A DNA stretch of 64,000 bases from Rhodocollybia butyracea (Eukaryota > Basidiomycota > Agaricomycetes > Agaricales > Omphalotaceae), in NCBI GenBank assembly GCA_015501585.1, contig JADNRY010000181.1:1-64000 (forward strand), read 5' to 3'. The translations under genes were made by a program, and so were the position numbers. Position 1 is the first letter of the stretch. Every line of letters begins with the position of its first letter. The notes under the pieces were generated by a model, which searched no databases, was not told the origin of the DNA, and was given only the letters and a program-made list of their open reading frames with translations. Shown one piece after another: positions 10,401-21,800 of the stretch.

Positions 10401-10805
10401 TTAGACCCATTCACTGTTCAGCTCTTTAAGAATTGAGGTTCCAGCGATAGTTGCGACAGCCGAAGGCGCCCACTTCCACCGAAATGGCGATAAGATGATG
10501 AGCACGAGGCATAGAATGAATACCTTGATCTTTTCAGTGACCTTCATCGTTCCATTGGCATCATCTGGATCTCCAATGCCTTTGATAGTAGCCTGGCTAA
10601 GAACATGCGTAACCTGCGTGCATGCTATTCCATCATCCCCGGTCGCTATGGGTCCAGCCTGCATTCTCTGCTCGGAGATCAACGTCTCCGGAGACGATGC
10701 AGTGGTAATTATCCCTGAGTTGTACTTGGAGAAGTGGTTTAGAATAATAACAAAACAATAGGTATGTACCAAGGTCTTCACATTGCTTTCCTTCGGTTCC
10801 TCCAT
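10401..10805 (-). CDS. Doubtful hypothetical ORF with one hydrophobic segment
   Basis: A 134-codon open frame. Its only notable feature is a hydrophobic stretch near residue 95 (VFILCLVLIILSPF) suited to one membrane span. A splice inside is possible because GTATGTACC-like donors occur. No homologue recognised; coding status is uncertain. Confidence 0.25.
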   Translation of the reverse strand: MEEPKESNVKTLVHTYCFVIILNHFSKYNSGIITTASSPETLISEQRMQAGPIATGDDGIACTQVTHVLSQATIKGIGDPDDANGTMKVTEKIKVFILCLVLIILSPFRWKWAPSAVATIAGTSILKELNSEWV

Positions 10806-10964
10806 CGCTTTGACAATACATTTAGTTTGAGGAGTGAACGATGGACGAGAAGAATTATTCTGTAGTTCGACTGGGGCAAGGCCTTGTGGGTTGCAAACTA
10901 AGCGGTGTATTAGTTTTGCAAGAGCGGGAAATTATTAAAGCTTGACGCACAAATTCGATTCATT

Positions 10965-11243
10965 TCATCGAGCCAAAGACGCTAGTTCCTCAAGTGAATT
11001 GGAAGTGTTGATATCATTAGCGAAAGAATTTCGGCCGTTTTCTGAGGGGGCGTTCAATAACATTTGTCCAAGACACCGGGCAACTGCTTTAGGAGACAAC
11101 TTGGTTGATAGCCCCGGGATTGGAAATGCATTGATTTCTTCGTTGTAGACGTCCCAAAGTTCAAGACGCTCTAGATCAAGGCAGGAATTGTACGCTTTAT
11201 AGAGATCAGGGAAGTCGCCATAGGGGTTTGGAGATAGTTCCAT
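10965..11243 (-). CDS. Hypothetical protein fragment, 92 residues
   Basis: The frame starts ATG at 11243 (MELSPNPYGDFPDLYKAYNS) and ends TGA at 10965. The composition looks coding: LERLELWDVY, LSPKAVARCLGQMLLNAPSE, NGRN and SLEELASLA. This is faintly reminiscent of the N-terminal helical part of agaric HNH-nuclease-type proteins, but no HNH residues follow downstream, so it would be a truncated relic. The link is weak. Confidence 0.35.
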   Translation of the reverse strand: MELSPNPYGDFPDLYKAYNSCLDLERLELWDVYNEEINAFPIPGLSTKLSPKAVARCLGQMLLNAPSENGRNSFANDINTSNSLEELASLAR

Positions 11244-11752
11244 CTATGATTCGGGTTAAGTTGGTTCGAAATACAAGCGCCGATAACTGCTACAACTCGT
11301 TGATGAACATAGCCCGTCTACGTATGTGAGAGGTTTATCTCGCATCTGGAAAAACGACAGAGTAACTGGACGGCATGATAACAAGGATAGGATATCGAAT
11401 GTCCACATGTGTCTGAAGGAGACACAGTCGTGTGCGAAAGTTGACTAGGACTCTGAGTCCATTGGAGTCCCATTTCCTTCAAGTCCTTGACCAGTAGTCG
11501 AGTTACCAAAATTCATTCGATTTTGTGCCAGGATTAGGTTATGGATGTTGGATCTCGTTAAAGTTTTGGCTTGGTGAACATACATGTTTAGCGCTAGTAA
11601 CAAAGCGCTAACGCACTTGATTTGTAACCTGGCTTTTCTTCGAGCCACGATGAAGCCTTTGGGAAGTCTACAATTGTCTGACGAATATTATCATCCTCAC
11701 TTCCCATTTCCCATGTACTGTTTCTCCTGTTCTCCCTTCAACCACTCGACAA
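11244..11752. other. Intergenic, no gene seen
   Basis: Short overlapping open frames only. Confidence 0.5.
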
Positions 11753-12472
11753 ATGCCTATTGACCCATCACCAATTATCCACCAATCCAACGCTTTCGTC
11801 GCCGGAATTCATATCCATCTAATCTTGCGGAAATTCGGGCTGAGGGACATCATAGAAAACGAGCGATACTCAGACATTTTGCTCGATAAAGGCATGATCT
11901 TCGGGGAGATAAGTCACAGGAACACCAGAGGTTGGACAAGCCAGGAAAGGAGGGTACCACCCCAAATCGTGGATTTGCATTCACAGATAGGAGTTGACCT
12001 TGTTCCGCTTTTGAGTGGCCCTTCGAAGGAACTACTCGACATTAGCTCCAATAGACTATCACAGTGGTTCATATCCATTACTATATATTGCTGCTGGACT
12101 ATAACACTGATTCTTCTGGGCTTGGCGAATGTGATAGGTGTGCAGGGTAAAATGGAACATATACATGATTCTTCTGCAGCTACAGCACCGGATGATTTCG
12201 TCATCTTCATTCGAGTAAAGGCGACATGGCAAACAGGAAAGGAAGATCTATGCCTGGAGCGGTGGGCTATATCCAACTATTCTCTGCCCATCCTTGTGAC
12301 AGAACTTGAATGGTATGTGGGTTCACTCTTTCTATCTTATACACCCACTTTGAGTTCTAAAGTTGAACTTAGCATATTTACGTTTTCCTTTTCGTTAATC
12401 ATACGCACACTTTTCTTGTGCAAACTTGCATTCAAATGCCTAGTATGCAAAAGCTGCCAGTCAAAGAAATAG
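11753..12472 (+). CDS. Hypothetical ORF, 239 residues, no recognised family
   Basis: This is the longest open frame between copy D and the hemerythrin gene. It starts MPIDPSPIIHQSNAFVAGIH and has two hydrophobic stretches: about residues 105-130 (WFISITIYCCWTITLILLGLA) and 205-235. Cys-rich residues end the frame (CLVCKSCQSKK). An antisense frame overlaps 11914-12276. Composition and lack of recognised motifs make it doubtful; it could be a decayed gene continuing into 12418-13130 after frame changes. Confidence 0.25.
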   Translation: MPIDPSPIIHQSNAFVAGIHIHLILRKFGLRDIIENERYSDILLDKGMIFGEISHRNTRGWTSQERRVPPQIVDLHSQIGVDLVPLLSGPSKELLDISSNRLSQWFISITIYCCWTITLILLGLANVIGVQGKMEHIHDSSAATAPDDFVIFIRVKATWQTGKEDLCLERWAISNYSLPILVTELEWYVGSLFLSYTPTLSSKVELSIFTFSFSLIIRTLFLCKLAFKCLVCKSCQSKK

Positions 12473-14492
12473 TATTACTCCAAAGCCGGACAATTCTTGG
12501 GCTACTTCCACCGCTACCCCCACCGCTACTCAACCGCTGCTATAGGCCCAGGAACGATGGAGACTTACTTGAATCCCATTTAACCACTTCAGACATGTCT
12601 AACGGATTCCTTCTCCTTCGTCGGGCTGGAAGCAGAAAAGTCAGAAACATGATCATCCCAATGTGCTTTAAGCTTCGTCACGCAACGGAGTACATGTGGT
12701 CTGTGATAAAACAGTGGGGGATGAGCCCTGAGCTCTGGATGAATCTTTGCAACGCCGTGTCAGTGAAGGGTGTTGATAATATTTTTCTTCTGTTTTGATA
12801 AATTCGTCGAGGCCACGCCAGTTTCAACTCGGACACGTCGACGGACGTTCGCTCCAGAGGCTCAAGGAAAACTTGGGAACCTCCAGCTGGCTTTCTCTAT
12901 TCATAGCAATAACTCTTTTGAAGACGGAACTTCCATGCCTTCTTTCTAGCTACTATTTTTTCACAGCTACAGCGTTCACTCTTTGTCAGATCTTCAAAAC
13001 CAAATTCGCAGGGTCAGTTCTAGCAATTTGGGGTTCGCCATCTTTGGTAGCTCTGCAGAAAGTCCATTTCAGCACCACCGTCGTCTCCTATGAGCGGACA
13101 TCGGGTGCTAATACAGGATCGAGGCGTTGAATTTTCTCAGTATAAAGCCTCACTAATCGCACTTCAGTCAATATGATTCATCCCGCAGCGGGCTGGTCTC
13201 ACCCGAAGAAAATCTTACTTTGAACTTAGATTGTCATCGTTCTTCCCGAATATATGTGCCACGCACATTGGTATCCCTCTGGGGCGAAAAGTAGCATTAC
13301 CAATGTCGGCATCGATCCAAAACAAGGTACCTTCACGTCCGAGAAATGTCGCCTCTAAACAAGGTATGGTGATGTCGTCTAACAAGTAGCACAATCAACG
13401 TTGTCTCCCGTAGGCAGACTCAACCTCGGCAAGCGAGAGGCTTAATTTAGACAATCAACGTATGAAAAAAGAGAGCTCACAGGCATCATGGAAACATCGG
13501 CTATGAGTCTCCGCCTTGCGAGGATTGCATCCGATCCTACATTTTTTTTCCAGCTTCTTTCTGACCGATAAAACGTCTCTTGTTCGGTGTATGCGTTTTA
13601 CCGATAGGAAAAAGTTCTTTGATAAAACCGACATGTGGCACAACTTTGTCAGTGGGACATGCTCCATGGATTGTTGAGGGGGCCAAATCGCGCGGCCATG
13701 CAGGGAGATTGGGTGATGCGGGAAAATCAAACAAAATCGGGTACAATTCCAAGGAACCGAGAGCCTACGTCGGGGAGCATAATATGTATAGATCTTGAAA
13801 CCACAATTTTCTCGGACTCGGATATACTTACATTGGGCGTACGTGGAATCAATATCAAATCCTCCATATTTCCTATCCAGTTCACCGGGTCGTGTTCTCT
13901 CGCATTGTGCCAAGTTTGGTGTGGAGCGTGTGGTATGCACGTAACCCAAGGGTGTGGTTGAGAGCCGAGGGTGGGACCATTGCAAACGGTACAGTACTTT
14001 ATACGTTTGTTATCTATCCTTTCGAAATGGGCCCATTGCATACAGGCGCTGGTGGTTGTGACTATGGAGTCAAATTCGCTAAGCATTCTAGTGCCTTCTA
14101 GTAGCTCCAGCCAAATTCCGCCGACGTTGGACTTTACCTACTGCGACACTGTTGACATTGCATTGTTAATCATGCATCTATGATGCACAATGTGGCAGCG
14201 GTGAGCATGCCTCAACCATGGTCATTTTGCCACAGTAGCTGAGGTTATATTCATAATCTGACCAAGATCTGACTGGCACAACGATCGAGCAGGAAAAAAG
14301 TCACAATTTCTGCTGCTTCCCCTTTCGAATTTTGCGGAGAGAAAATTCGACTTGTTGCGATTATGCTCCGAGATCATTCCATTCCTACAGGTGTCATTTA
14401 CAAAAGTTCGAAGTTCAACTTCATAGTTTTACACAAATAGGGAAAAGATGCTACATGCCGCTGTATAACAACAAGATGGATCTAAGTTCCAA
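12473..14492. other. Mostly unexplained stretch with decayed-looking frames
   Basis: Several mutually overlapping open frames of 70-180 codons on both strands. On the minus strand 14086-13727 (MLSEFDSIVTTTSACMQW...) has the most protein-like composition, but no family is recognised and stops follow. I cannot support a gene. Confidence 0.3.
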
Positions 14493-15340
14493 TCAGACTG
14501 GAATTTCTTCCACTTCTTTCAGCGTGAAGTATTTCTTGAGGTTTTCTCCCTGCAAGTCTTGAACCTGATAGAACGGAAGGATCAAAAATTGTTCCAGGTG
14601 GGCTGAGATATGATCACATACTTCTTGGTCAAGGTGGGAAAATAGCACTTCACGGAAATTGTCGAGGCAGGCTCGCATTTCAGTGGGGCTGTAACTGGTG
14701 GGATCAGCTTTACACTTGTGGATAAGGCTTTTGAGGCTTTGTAGACCTAGTAAAGGTAAAATTGTGGTGTTGGCGTATGACAAGCAAAAGGACCAACCGT
14801 CGTGTATACCCTTATGAGAGGCCAAATGCTCTCCATCCGACTCGGTGGAGAACTGTTTCATTCGTCGACCAAGGATGGGAAATATGTAAGCCTCTTCGAT
14901 AGTGTGGTGCATGGTGAGATCTAGAAGATAAGAACGCTTAAATTAGAGCGTAATCTGTCGATACGACACCCACGATCGTTGAAGCGCTTTGCACTTTCAA
15001 GGTACAGTCCCAGTGACCAACCTCGTTTATTGAAAGAACCATCAGAGAGCTGTACCGTGCATTGAGTTAGACCAGGATATCATTCGACCAACAATTCGTA
15101 CTTCATATAGCGTGTTAACTGGAAGGAAGTAAGTAAACGGGGAACATTCAAGTTATATTAGGGGACTTGCACTGTTCTTTGAATCCTTCATGAAAGCTGC
15201 TCATCATTCTACTGAGCTAATTCGAGGATTGAACATCGATGGGCACTTGATGGGTTTCACGGTTGACCTACTTTATTCCATTTGCGTTCGTCCCTGGAGG
15301 CAGCTTCGTCTTGAACTTTCGAAAACGGGTTGGAGGACAT
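14493..15340 (-). CDS. Hemerythrin-like HHE domain protein
   Basis: Five exons were traced on the minus strand: 15340-15272, 15216-15171, 15118-15102, 15049-14974 and 14920-14493, giving 211 residues in an unbroken frame. The join at exon 2/3 uses a GC-AG intron with GCAAGT after 15171 and restores FHEGFKEQFNTLYE. The hemerythrin residues are H in FHEGF, the E of NTLYE, H in FNDHL, the HH.IEE of MHHTIEEAYIFP and H in HLASHKGIHDG. This is the H-HxxxE-HxxxE type pattern that binds a di-iron centre in hemerythrin-like proteins. Length is typical of fungal cytosolic HHE proteins, which are thought to sense or buffer oxygen, nitric oxide or iron. The C-terminal half (SHLDQEVCDHISAHLEQF) is helical. 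It is divergent from COG2, with 211 bases between the starts. Confidence 0.85.
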
Positions 15341-15551
15341 GGCTCGACAACGGTGGTGAAGATGCGGATGAAAGGTTAATATTAATCTGAGGGGGTTCAT
15401 TCAACCTTCATGGTTCCGTCGAAATCATATCGTGTTACTAAAAAAAGCTGATGACTGATGTGACAAATGTGAAATGACCGGAAGCGTAAAAACATGAGCG
15501 TAATTTAGCGCTCACAGCTGGTGCGTCTGGCGCTTGTTCAGCATATTCATC

Positions 15552-18500
15552 ATGGCCATGCCCGCAGAGGCGTCTTCTTCAACTTCTACAGATCCGTTCC
15601 AGCTTACAAGGCTTGCAGAGGAACTCGCCACTAGGGAATTACATTATTCAGGCCAGTCCGGTGGCCAAAATGGCATCAGTCACGACTTACCAGTGTACAT
15701 ACCTCTCACACACGGAAATCCCCTCCTTGCCGCAGAAAAATTCGATGTTGAAGACTTTCTCCTTTCGCGCTCTCATACGTCTCTACACGATCTACGGTCC
15801 GAACTTCGGGATTATTTGGCAACACTGAAAGAAGAGCTTGTGAAACTGATCAATAACGACTATGAAGCATTCATTAGTCTGAGCACAGATCTCAAAGGGG
15901 AGGGAGATAGACTTGTGAGCTTAAAGGCGCCGCTAGAAACCCTCAAGTCGGAGATATCAGTACGTAGCAGTACTGGTTGCGATATTCTGGTATAAGAGCT
16001 GACGTGTCTAGATCTCAAAAGCCGAATTACGCGCCATCCAAGATGAAATAATCGACAAACTGGAAAGTAGAACTGTAATAAGAGAAGAGAAGGTGCGTGG
16101 TCTTATCCGAAGACGAAAATCACCAGCTAACGACGCGTAGGCATTGTTGCATCTACTGCTCAAAATTTCAGAATCGGTGACACGTCTGGAATCTTTGTTA
16201 TCCATCGCCAATCCAAGTCAAGACGATGAACCAGTGGATTACGAACGTTTCAAGGTATCCGATAATAACGACGAAAGGTGCGAATCATCCCCATAGTCAA
16301 CACAACAGAGTTAACAATGTCCCAGGGCCCCACCTAACAAAGCTAAACATTTAAACCGTGTAGCTGCAGAGTATACACAGCTGCTATATTATGCATCGAA
16401 AGCTAGGACGGAGAACTGCGCGTTTGTTGACGAAATCCAATGGGTTTGTGAGACCTTTCTTGCTCATGTCTGTCTTTTCAACTTACTTCTTCTGGCCGGA
16501 AGAAAATCGATCGCATACAGTCGTCGTTGTCCTCCGACCTTGATGCCTTGTTTGGCTCAACGCTTTCTGCAATCACCGGAGAGACCAGATTATCAGATTT
16601 GGAGAAGAACAAAATTATGCCGGATTTGACAGAATGTTTGCGGACATACGATGTTCTTGGTCTATGGAGGGACGCAGAAGAGATTCTTCGCACAGAGGTT
16701 ATGCGCTTTTTCATAAAAAAGGTACCCCACCTGTGCTTTTACATTGAAAAGAGGCTTATCTGGATTCAACAGACCGTTTATGTTGGCGCATTATCAGCTC
16801 CACACTCTCCATTGCTGCCTCATACACCGTTTCGCTCTTCCATGACTTCTGCCTTCTCCAATCCTCCATCATTACCTCCGCGAACACCATATACACCATT
16901 CACCGCTTTTTCTACGCAGCAAAGCGCGTTCCCATCCGCTCTGGGCAAGTCAAAGTCCCCGTACTCCCGTTTACTGGAGGATAGCGACGAACCACTGGCA
17001 AAACTATACACGCAGATCCTTCGATTTGTTGAACGGGACCTCAGTAGTATCATGGACGTCGCTGAGAAAATATCTATCAAATCTCGCGCTTCCGTCAATC
17101 CTGTACAATTAGGATCTGAATACAGCGTGAAAAAGGAAGGCTCAGGATTTAATATCATGGCGAACGTTATCTGGAATGAGCTTGGTAAAGCTATTATGGA
17201 CGATCTTGGTGGAGTAGTATTTGCGGCCGGTAGGCCTGATGAATTTTTAAAGGTGCGGCCTTGTCTGGTATACCGCGGTTTCGTATTCTCACAAAGATAT
17301 CGCAGAGCTATGAAATTACACAAGCGTTCATTCGCTCTCTAGAGCTCATGGCCCCCTCCGCGCAAGCAGTGGAGAGTATGCGTGTACATCCTGTATATAC
17401 TATCTTTGAGAAGCGTTGGCAGTTGCCTGTATACTTCCAGATGCGCTGGAAGGAGATCGTTAGCAAGGTTGAGGAAGCTTTTACCCTTCCTGTTGAGTTA
17501 TCCGGGAAAATCACTGGTATGTACGATTGATGTTGCGTATGCTTGTTCTAATGTGCTCGTAGCGACCGCCGATTCCTTGCTCACTCCTCAAGCTACTGCC
17601 GTCTGGGTTGCTCTCACTGCCTGTTGGAGCGCCGAGATTTATATCCCACAACTGAGCCACAGATTCTGGAGATTGACGTTGCAGGTATGAACGTGCTAAC
17701 TCCCACCATTATTATCACCGACATCACCAGCTTCTAAGCAGATATCGAGTTTGGTTAAACGAAGTTATTCAAGAAAATAATTTCAATCCGCTGAATACTG
17801 TCAATACTGGCAAGGTACGCATTCCCATTTGTTGTAGGGTCAAAAATTTCACTTCAATTCAAGGTCTCAGAGGCAAGCACAAGGTCTCCGACACCCGCGC
17901 TTGGTGAACGGCCCTCGTTCGAAGCTTTCTCTTCTGAAGAATCAACGCTTCACAAATATGTCGCCTTGATCGCAGACCTCAAAACTCTCCTGTCGAGCAC
18001 CATGACTCTCTGGAATGAAGAAATATCGATGATGCTTCCTGAACCGGACGAGAGTGAGGAGAATACGGAAGAGCCGACACCGCAAGGTGATTTTGTTTGG
18101 AGATAATCAACGAAAAGTATCCCTAAAATTCCCTTTCAGATGCGTTGGAAAACATTTCCCTTGCAATATCTGCGTTGATTGTGCCCATGTCCAGTACCAT
18201 TGTCTTGATCTTGACAGAGAGATGTGTCGTTCCTCTAAGCGCGGTCAAGAAGATTCGCACAGATCTGAGGGCAAAGACAAACAAGCAGCTGCCAACAGAA
18301 CCGCATCCCTGGGTATCATCGATTCTTCGACCAGTCAAAGTCTTCTTTGGAATAATTGGAAGTGACGGAGTGGGTGTTGCGCTTAAGAATGACTATCTTG
18401 ACCTTTGGGCCAATCAAATATTTGAGAACGTTTGTGAAAAGCAAGTCGTTCCATTACTGTTCGGTCCATAATCCTTATTCCCATGCAGGTACATCTCTCA

Positions 18501-18820
18501 TGTTTCCACTTTGAAAAAAGCGGAAGAGTCCTTGCGGCGTCTTAAAAGAGGAACCAAAAGCACTGGATTTTCTCTTTTCGGTAGTGCTAATCCAAAGGAT
18601 GACGAGGGCCGAGATGAAGAGCGTATTCGAGTGCAGTTGATACTCGATATCGAAGCATTGGGGAAGGACGCCACAACACTCGGTATCCGTCCGGAGAACA
18701 ACGACGCCTTTGTAGCTTTAAGCAACCTAGTACAAAACAACGATCGTAAGTTCATAGCTTGTCTGCCCTCCAATTGTATTTGTTCAACTTCTCTCATATG
18801 TAGCTCCGGAAACATCATAG
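15552..18820 (+). CDS. COG2: Conserved oligomeric Golgi complex subunit 2
   Basis: COG2 belongs to lobe A of the COG tether, which captures retrograde vesicles at the Golgi. I traced 13 exons: 15552-15959, 16012-16092, 16141-16277, 16326-16443, 16503-16721, 16773-17252, 17297-17516, 17563-17684, 17731-17814, 17864-18086, 18140-18440, 18489-18745 and 18804-18820, in frame throughout, 888 residues. The N-terminal COG2 signature is clear: EKFDVEDFLLSR, HTSLHDLRSELRDYLATLKE, LVKLINNDYEAFISLSTDL and KGEGDRLVSLKAPLE. Later conserved segments include RTYDVLGLWRDAEEILR and APHSPLLPHTPF. The last intron but one starts GCAAGT (after 18440) and restores ENVCEKYISHVSTLKKAEES. I start at ATG 15552; a second ATG is six bases on. 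The stop is 51 bases from the VPS8 stop on the other strand. Longer than yeast Cog2, as usual in agarics. Confidence 0.9.
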
Positions 18821-18871
18821 AACCGCATAAAGGTGTCATTAAGTAAATTCCACTACTGTATGAGCATAATA

Positions 18872-21800
18872 TTAAGTTGGTGAACATTGGCTATGATAAA
18901 TGGATCCTGTCCGAGAAACAATAACACGCTGGTCAACCTCCTGCTGATCCTTGGTCCGACGCAACAGAGGCTTGCGACAGACCAGACAGTTGGTTGTCCT
19001 AGATGGTGCCCATCCCCTCACACGTTCTCGTGCTGCCTTTTCCAGTGTGTCAAACAAGTCTCGATCGATTAAATGTTTAGTGATGATGAGCATGTCGCCG
19101 TCCGAACGGTACGATTCCAGCATCCCTGTGAGTATACTACGGAATTCAGTGTATTGAGTTCCGGAAGTTAGCTGTGGTTGAGGGGCAGCATTGACGAGTC
19201 GATTGAATAACCGGGGAAAAGATACTGCACGGGTGGTTGTAACGGATACAAGAGCGCTAAAGGTCTCTTGAACCAAGGACCGGAGAGTAGAAAGTGCTTT
19301 CCATTCAGCCTGTGCAACCAAAGTGGCGGAGGAATTAGGCGGTATATCCGCAGACAACGCTTCGGGCGAGCAGCAGCCCGTCAACGTCTGGATACAATTA
19401 ATTTGACTATTCAACAATTTGAACCACACATCCTCAAGAGGTATATCGGTTGTTGAAGGGCCCTGGGAGCGTTCAGTACACATAGTAATCCCAATCCTCC
19501 CGATCGCTTCTATGTTTCGTAAAATGGAATCAACATCGAGAGCAAGTGCCTGCTGGGAAGCAGACTGGAAAACATCCACGAGCTCGGTGACAAGGCTTTT
19601 ATCAAAGACGTCGGCTTTCGCAAGCGCTTCCAGGGGTTTCCCTTGCTGATTCAACGCCCATATCGCAGCGTCGAAAACTTTGTTGTTCTCGCATGCTGAC
19701 ACGACGTGATCCCAATCTAGTATACCTGAGGGGAGATATTTTAAGATAGGAATAATACCATCTGGATGGAATCGGCAATGCAAGGTGATGTAGAGGTGCC
19801 GAAGCGATTGCGAGAGATTAGGGGAAGGATGGGGACTATGGGCTTGATGGTACTCTTCACCTTCGGGTGGCCCTAGAAGACAATTTAGATACTGGAATCG
19901 ATCTTCATCACTGTCATCTCCCATTGAGTCTACAGCTCTGTCATGCAAGGATGGGAAATGTTTATCGACTAGAAATGCAGTACTGGATGGGCTTTTGTGC
20001 ATCAGCAAAGGCAGGGCATCCTGAATCATGACTACCAGTTCCCGAGGAAGCGTGTTATCAAAAAAGCGCGTGGAAGTTTCCAAAACTTCGTCGAGGTCGT
20101 GGAACATCTCAAACGAAGGGAGAGATGAATCCTGTAGGAATGTCTGTAGCAACGGCCCCCATTGATTATCTTGACGATGCCATTGTCGGAGGATTCTAAA
20201 GAAGCCGGCGTTTCTAAAGAGTTCCGTTATTTGCGAGACGTTATGGGGGTTGTACGCGGACAGGAGATACTCTGCAGCTAGCTGTCGATCCTCCCTGGTA
20301 TCGGGATCTGGGTCCTCGGCGAGGTATACAAGGATGTTGTGAAGAGTGGAAAAAGGAATAGCTTCCTGGAGGAATTGTGGATACTTGGGAATATTCCGTG
20401 CAATGAATATATGGATAAAGGTTTTGTCGGCTTGGGTGAGGAGGTTGCCAGTAGCCACAATGTCCATCAGGATGCGAACAATAACCAAACGATCAACGGC
20501 GGGAGACTTGTCATTCAAATACGCATCCTCGAAAGCGATATCAAGCGAATGCAGAAATGATTCAGCATCATACCGAAGTAGTTGCTGAACATATGGATAG
20601 GTAGGTTCTGGACCACCGTCCTCGTCGGCAGTCAGAACGAGCTTTCCGCCTTGACCCTCTGGCCAAACACTAGACCGACCAAAGAACAAAAACGTGTAAA
20701 CAGCCTTTTTAGCCGCGAGTGCTTCTTCTTCGCTCAAGGGCTGTTCACTAGGGTATGTCAATCCAGAGAGTATGTTCGCTAGGTAAGGATAAATCTTGTA
20801 GGCATTCAGGATAACCGGTTCCATATCCGCCATCGACGACTCTGCGTACTCTGTCTTGCGCCGACGATATTGATGCACTCTGCGAATCAAGCCCAGTAGC
20901 TCGACCACAGGAGCGACATAGTCCCGCAACGCACGGGTATAAACGTATATCAAAGCATCGTACAAGTGGTGAGTCTGGCATATCCGTACAGCCTGATTAA
21001 TATCCAAGCATTCCGCGTCGATGTGCCAGATGATGCGCTCGACAAGGTCAGGCCGGAAATTGTCATCGTGCATGGCGACTAGCCGTTGTGTAATACGTGG
21101 GGGAACATAATGGATTTGGCTGTTGAGAACAAACACCTCGAGCTGGGTGAGGAAAATCCGCGAGATGCCGTTGTCGTCGTATAGCTGGAACAGATCCTCG
21201 AATAAAAACTCGAAATCATGCAGCGCAATACACGCGCGTGCGCATGAGGAGACAAGGCCCTCGAATAACGAGGTTCGGTCGACACCACGTCCGTCGGGAG
21301 TTCGGTGCGTCTCGTCTGTCATACGGTCCTCTGAAAAGGCGTAGCTGGCCGAGGCGTACATCAGCTCATGTAATTTCTTCCCAATGACATCCGTTCGAAG
21401 ACTACGATCGTCAGGCAGACCATTGGTGTTTCCCGGGGCTTTGCCTACATAATAGGACTGAGCGAGGTCTATCGCACTGAGGAAGTTTCCCTCTTGCACG
21501 AAACTAAGAATTTTGTCGGCCCAAGTCAGCAGCGTCCCTACTTTTATCTGTTCTCTTCCCTGTTACACGACGATAAGAAAACCATGTAAAATTACTCAAT
21601 AAAAGAAGTTACACGCACCAGGATGAAGATTTTTCCCTTATACACCCGTACACTATGCGAAACGTCGGCAACAGAATCAGAGTACGATGCTGCTCCGGAT
21701 ACAGTGAGCCGCAGCGATGGCGATATCAAGGACAAGCCGTCAAACGATATCTTCTCAATAACCTTTCCACCGTTGAGGTCGTATACTTGCAACGCTGAAG

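Noticed and set aside
10495..10761. 88-codon plus-strand frame with hydrophobic start
   Set aside because: Lies exactly opposite the doubtful minus frame at 10401-10805; neither has a family and the apparent signal sequence is an antisense effect of a hydrophobic stretch.
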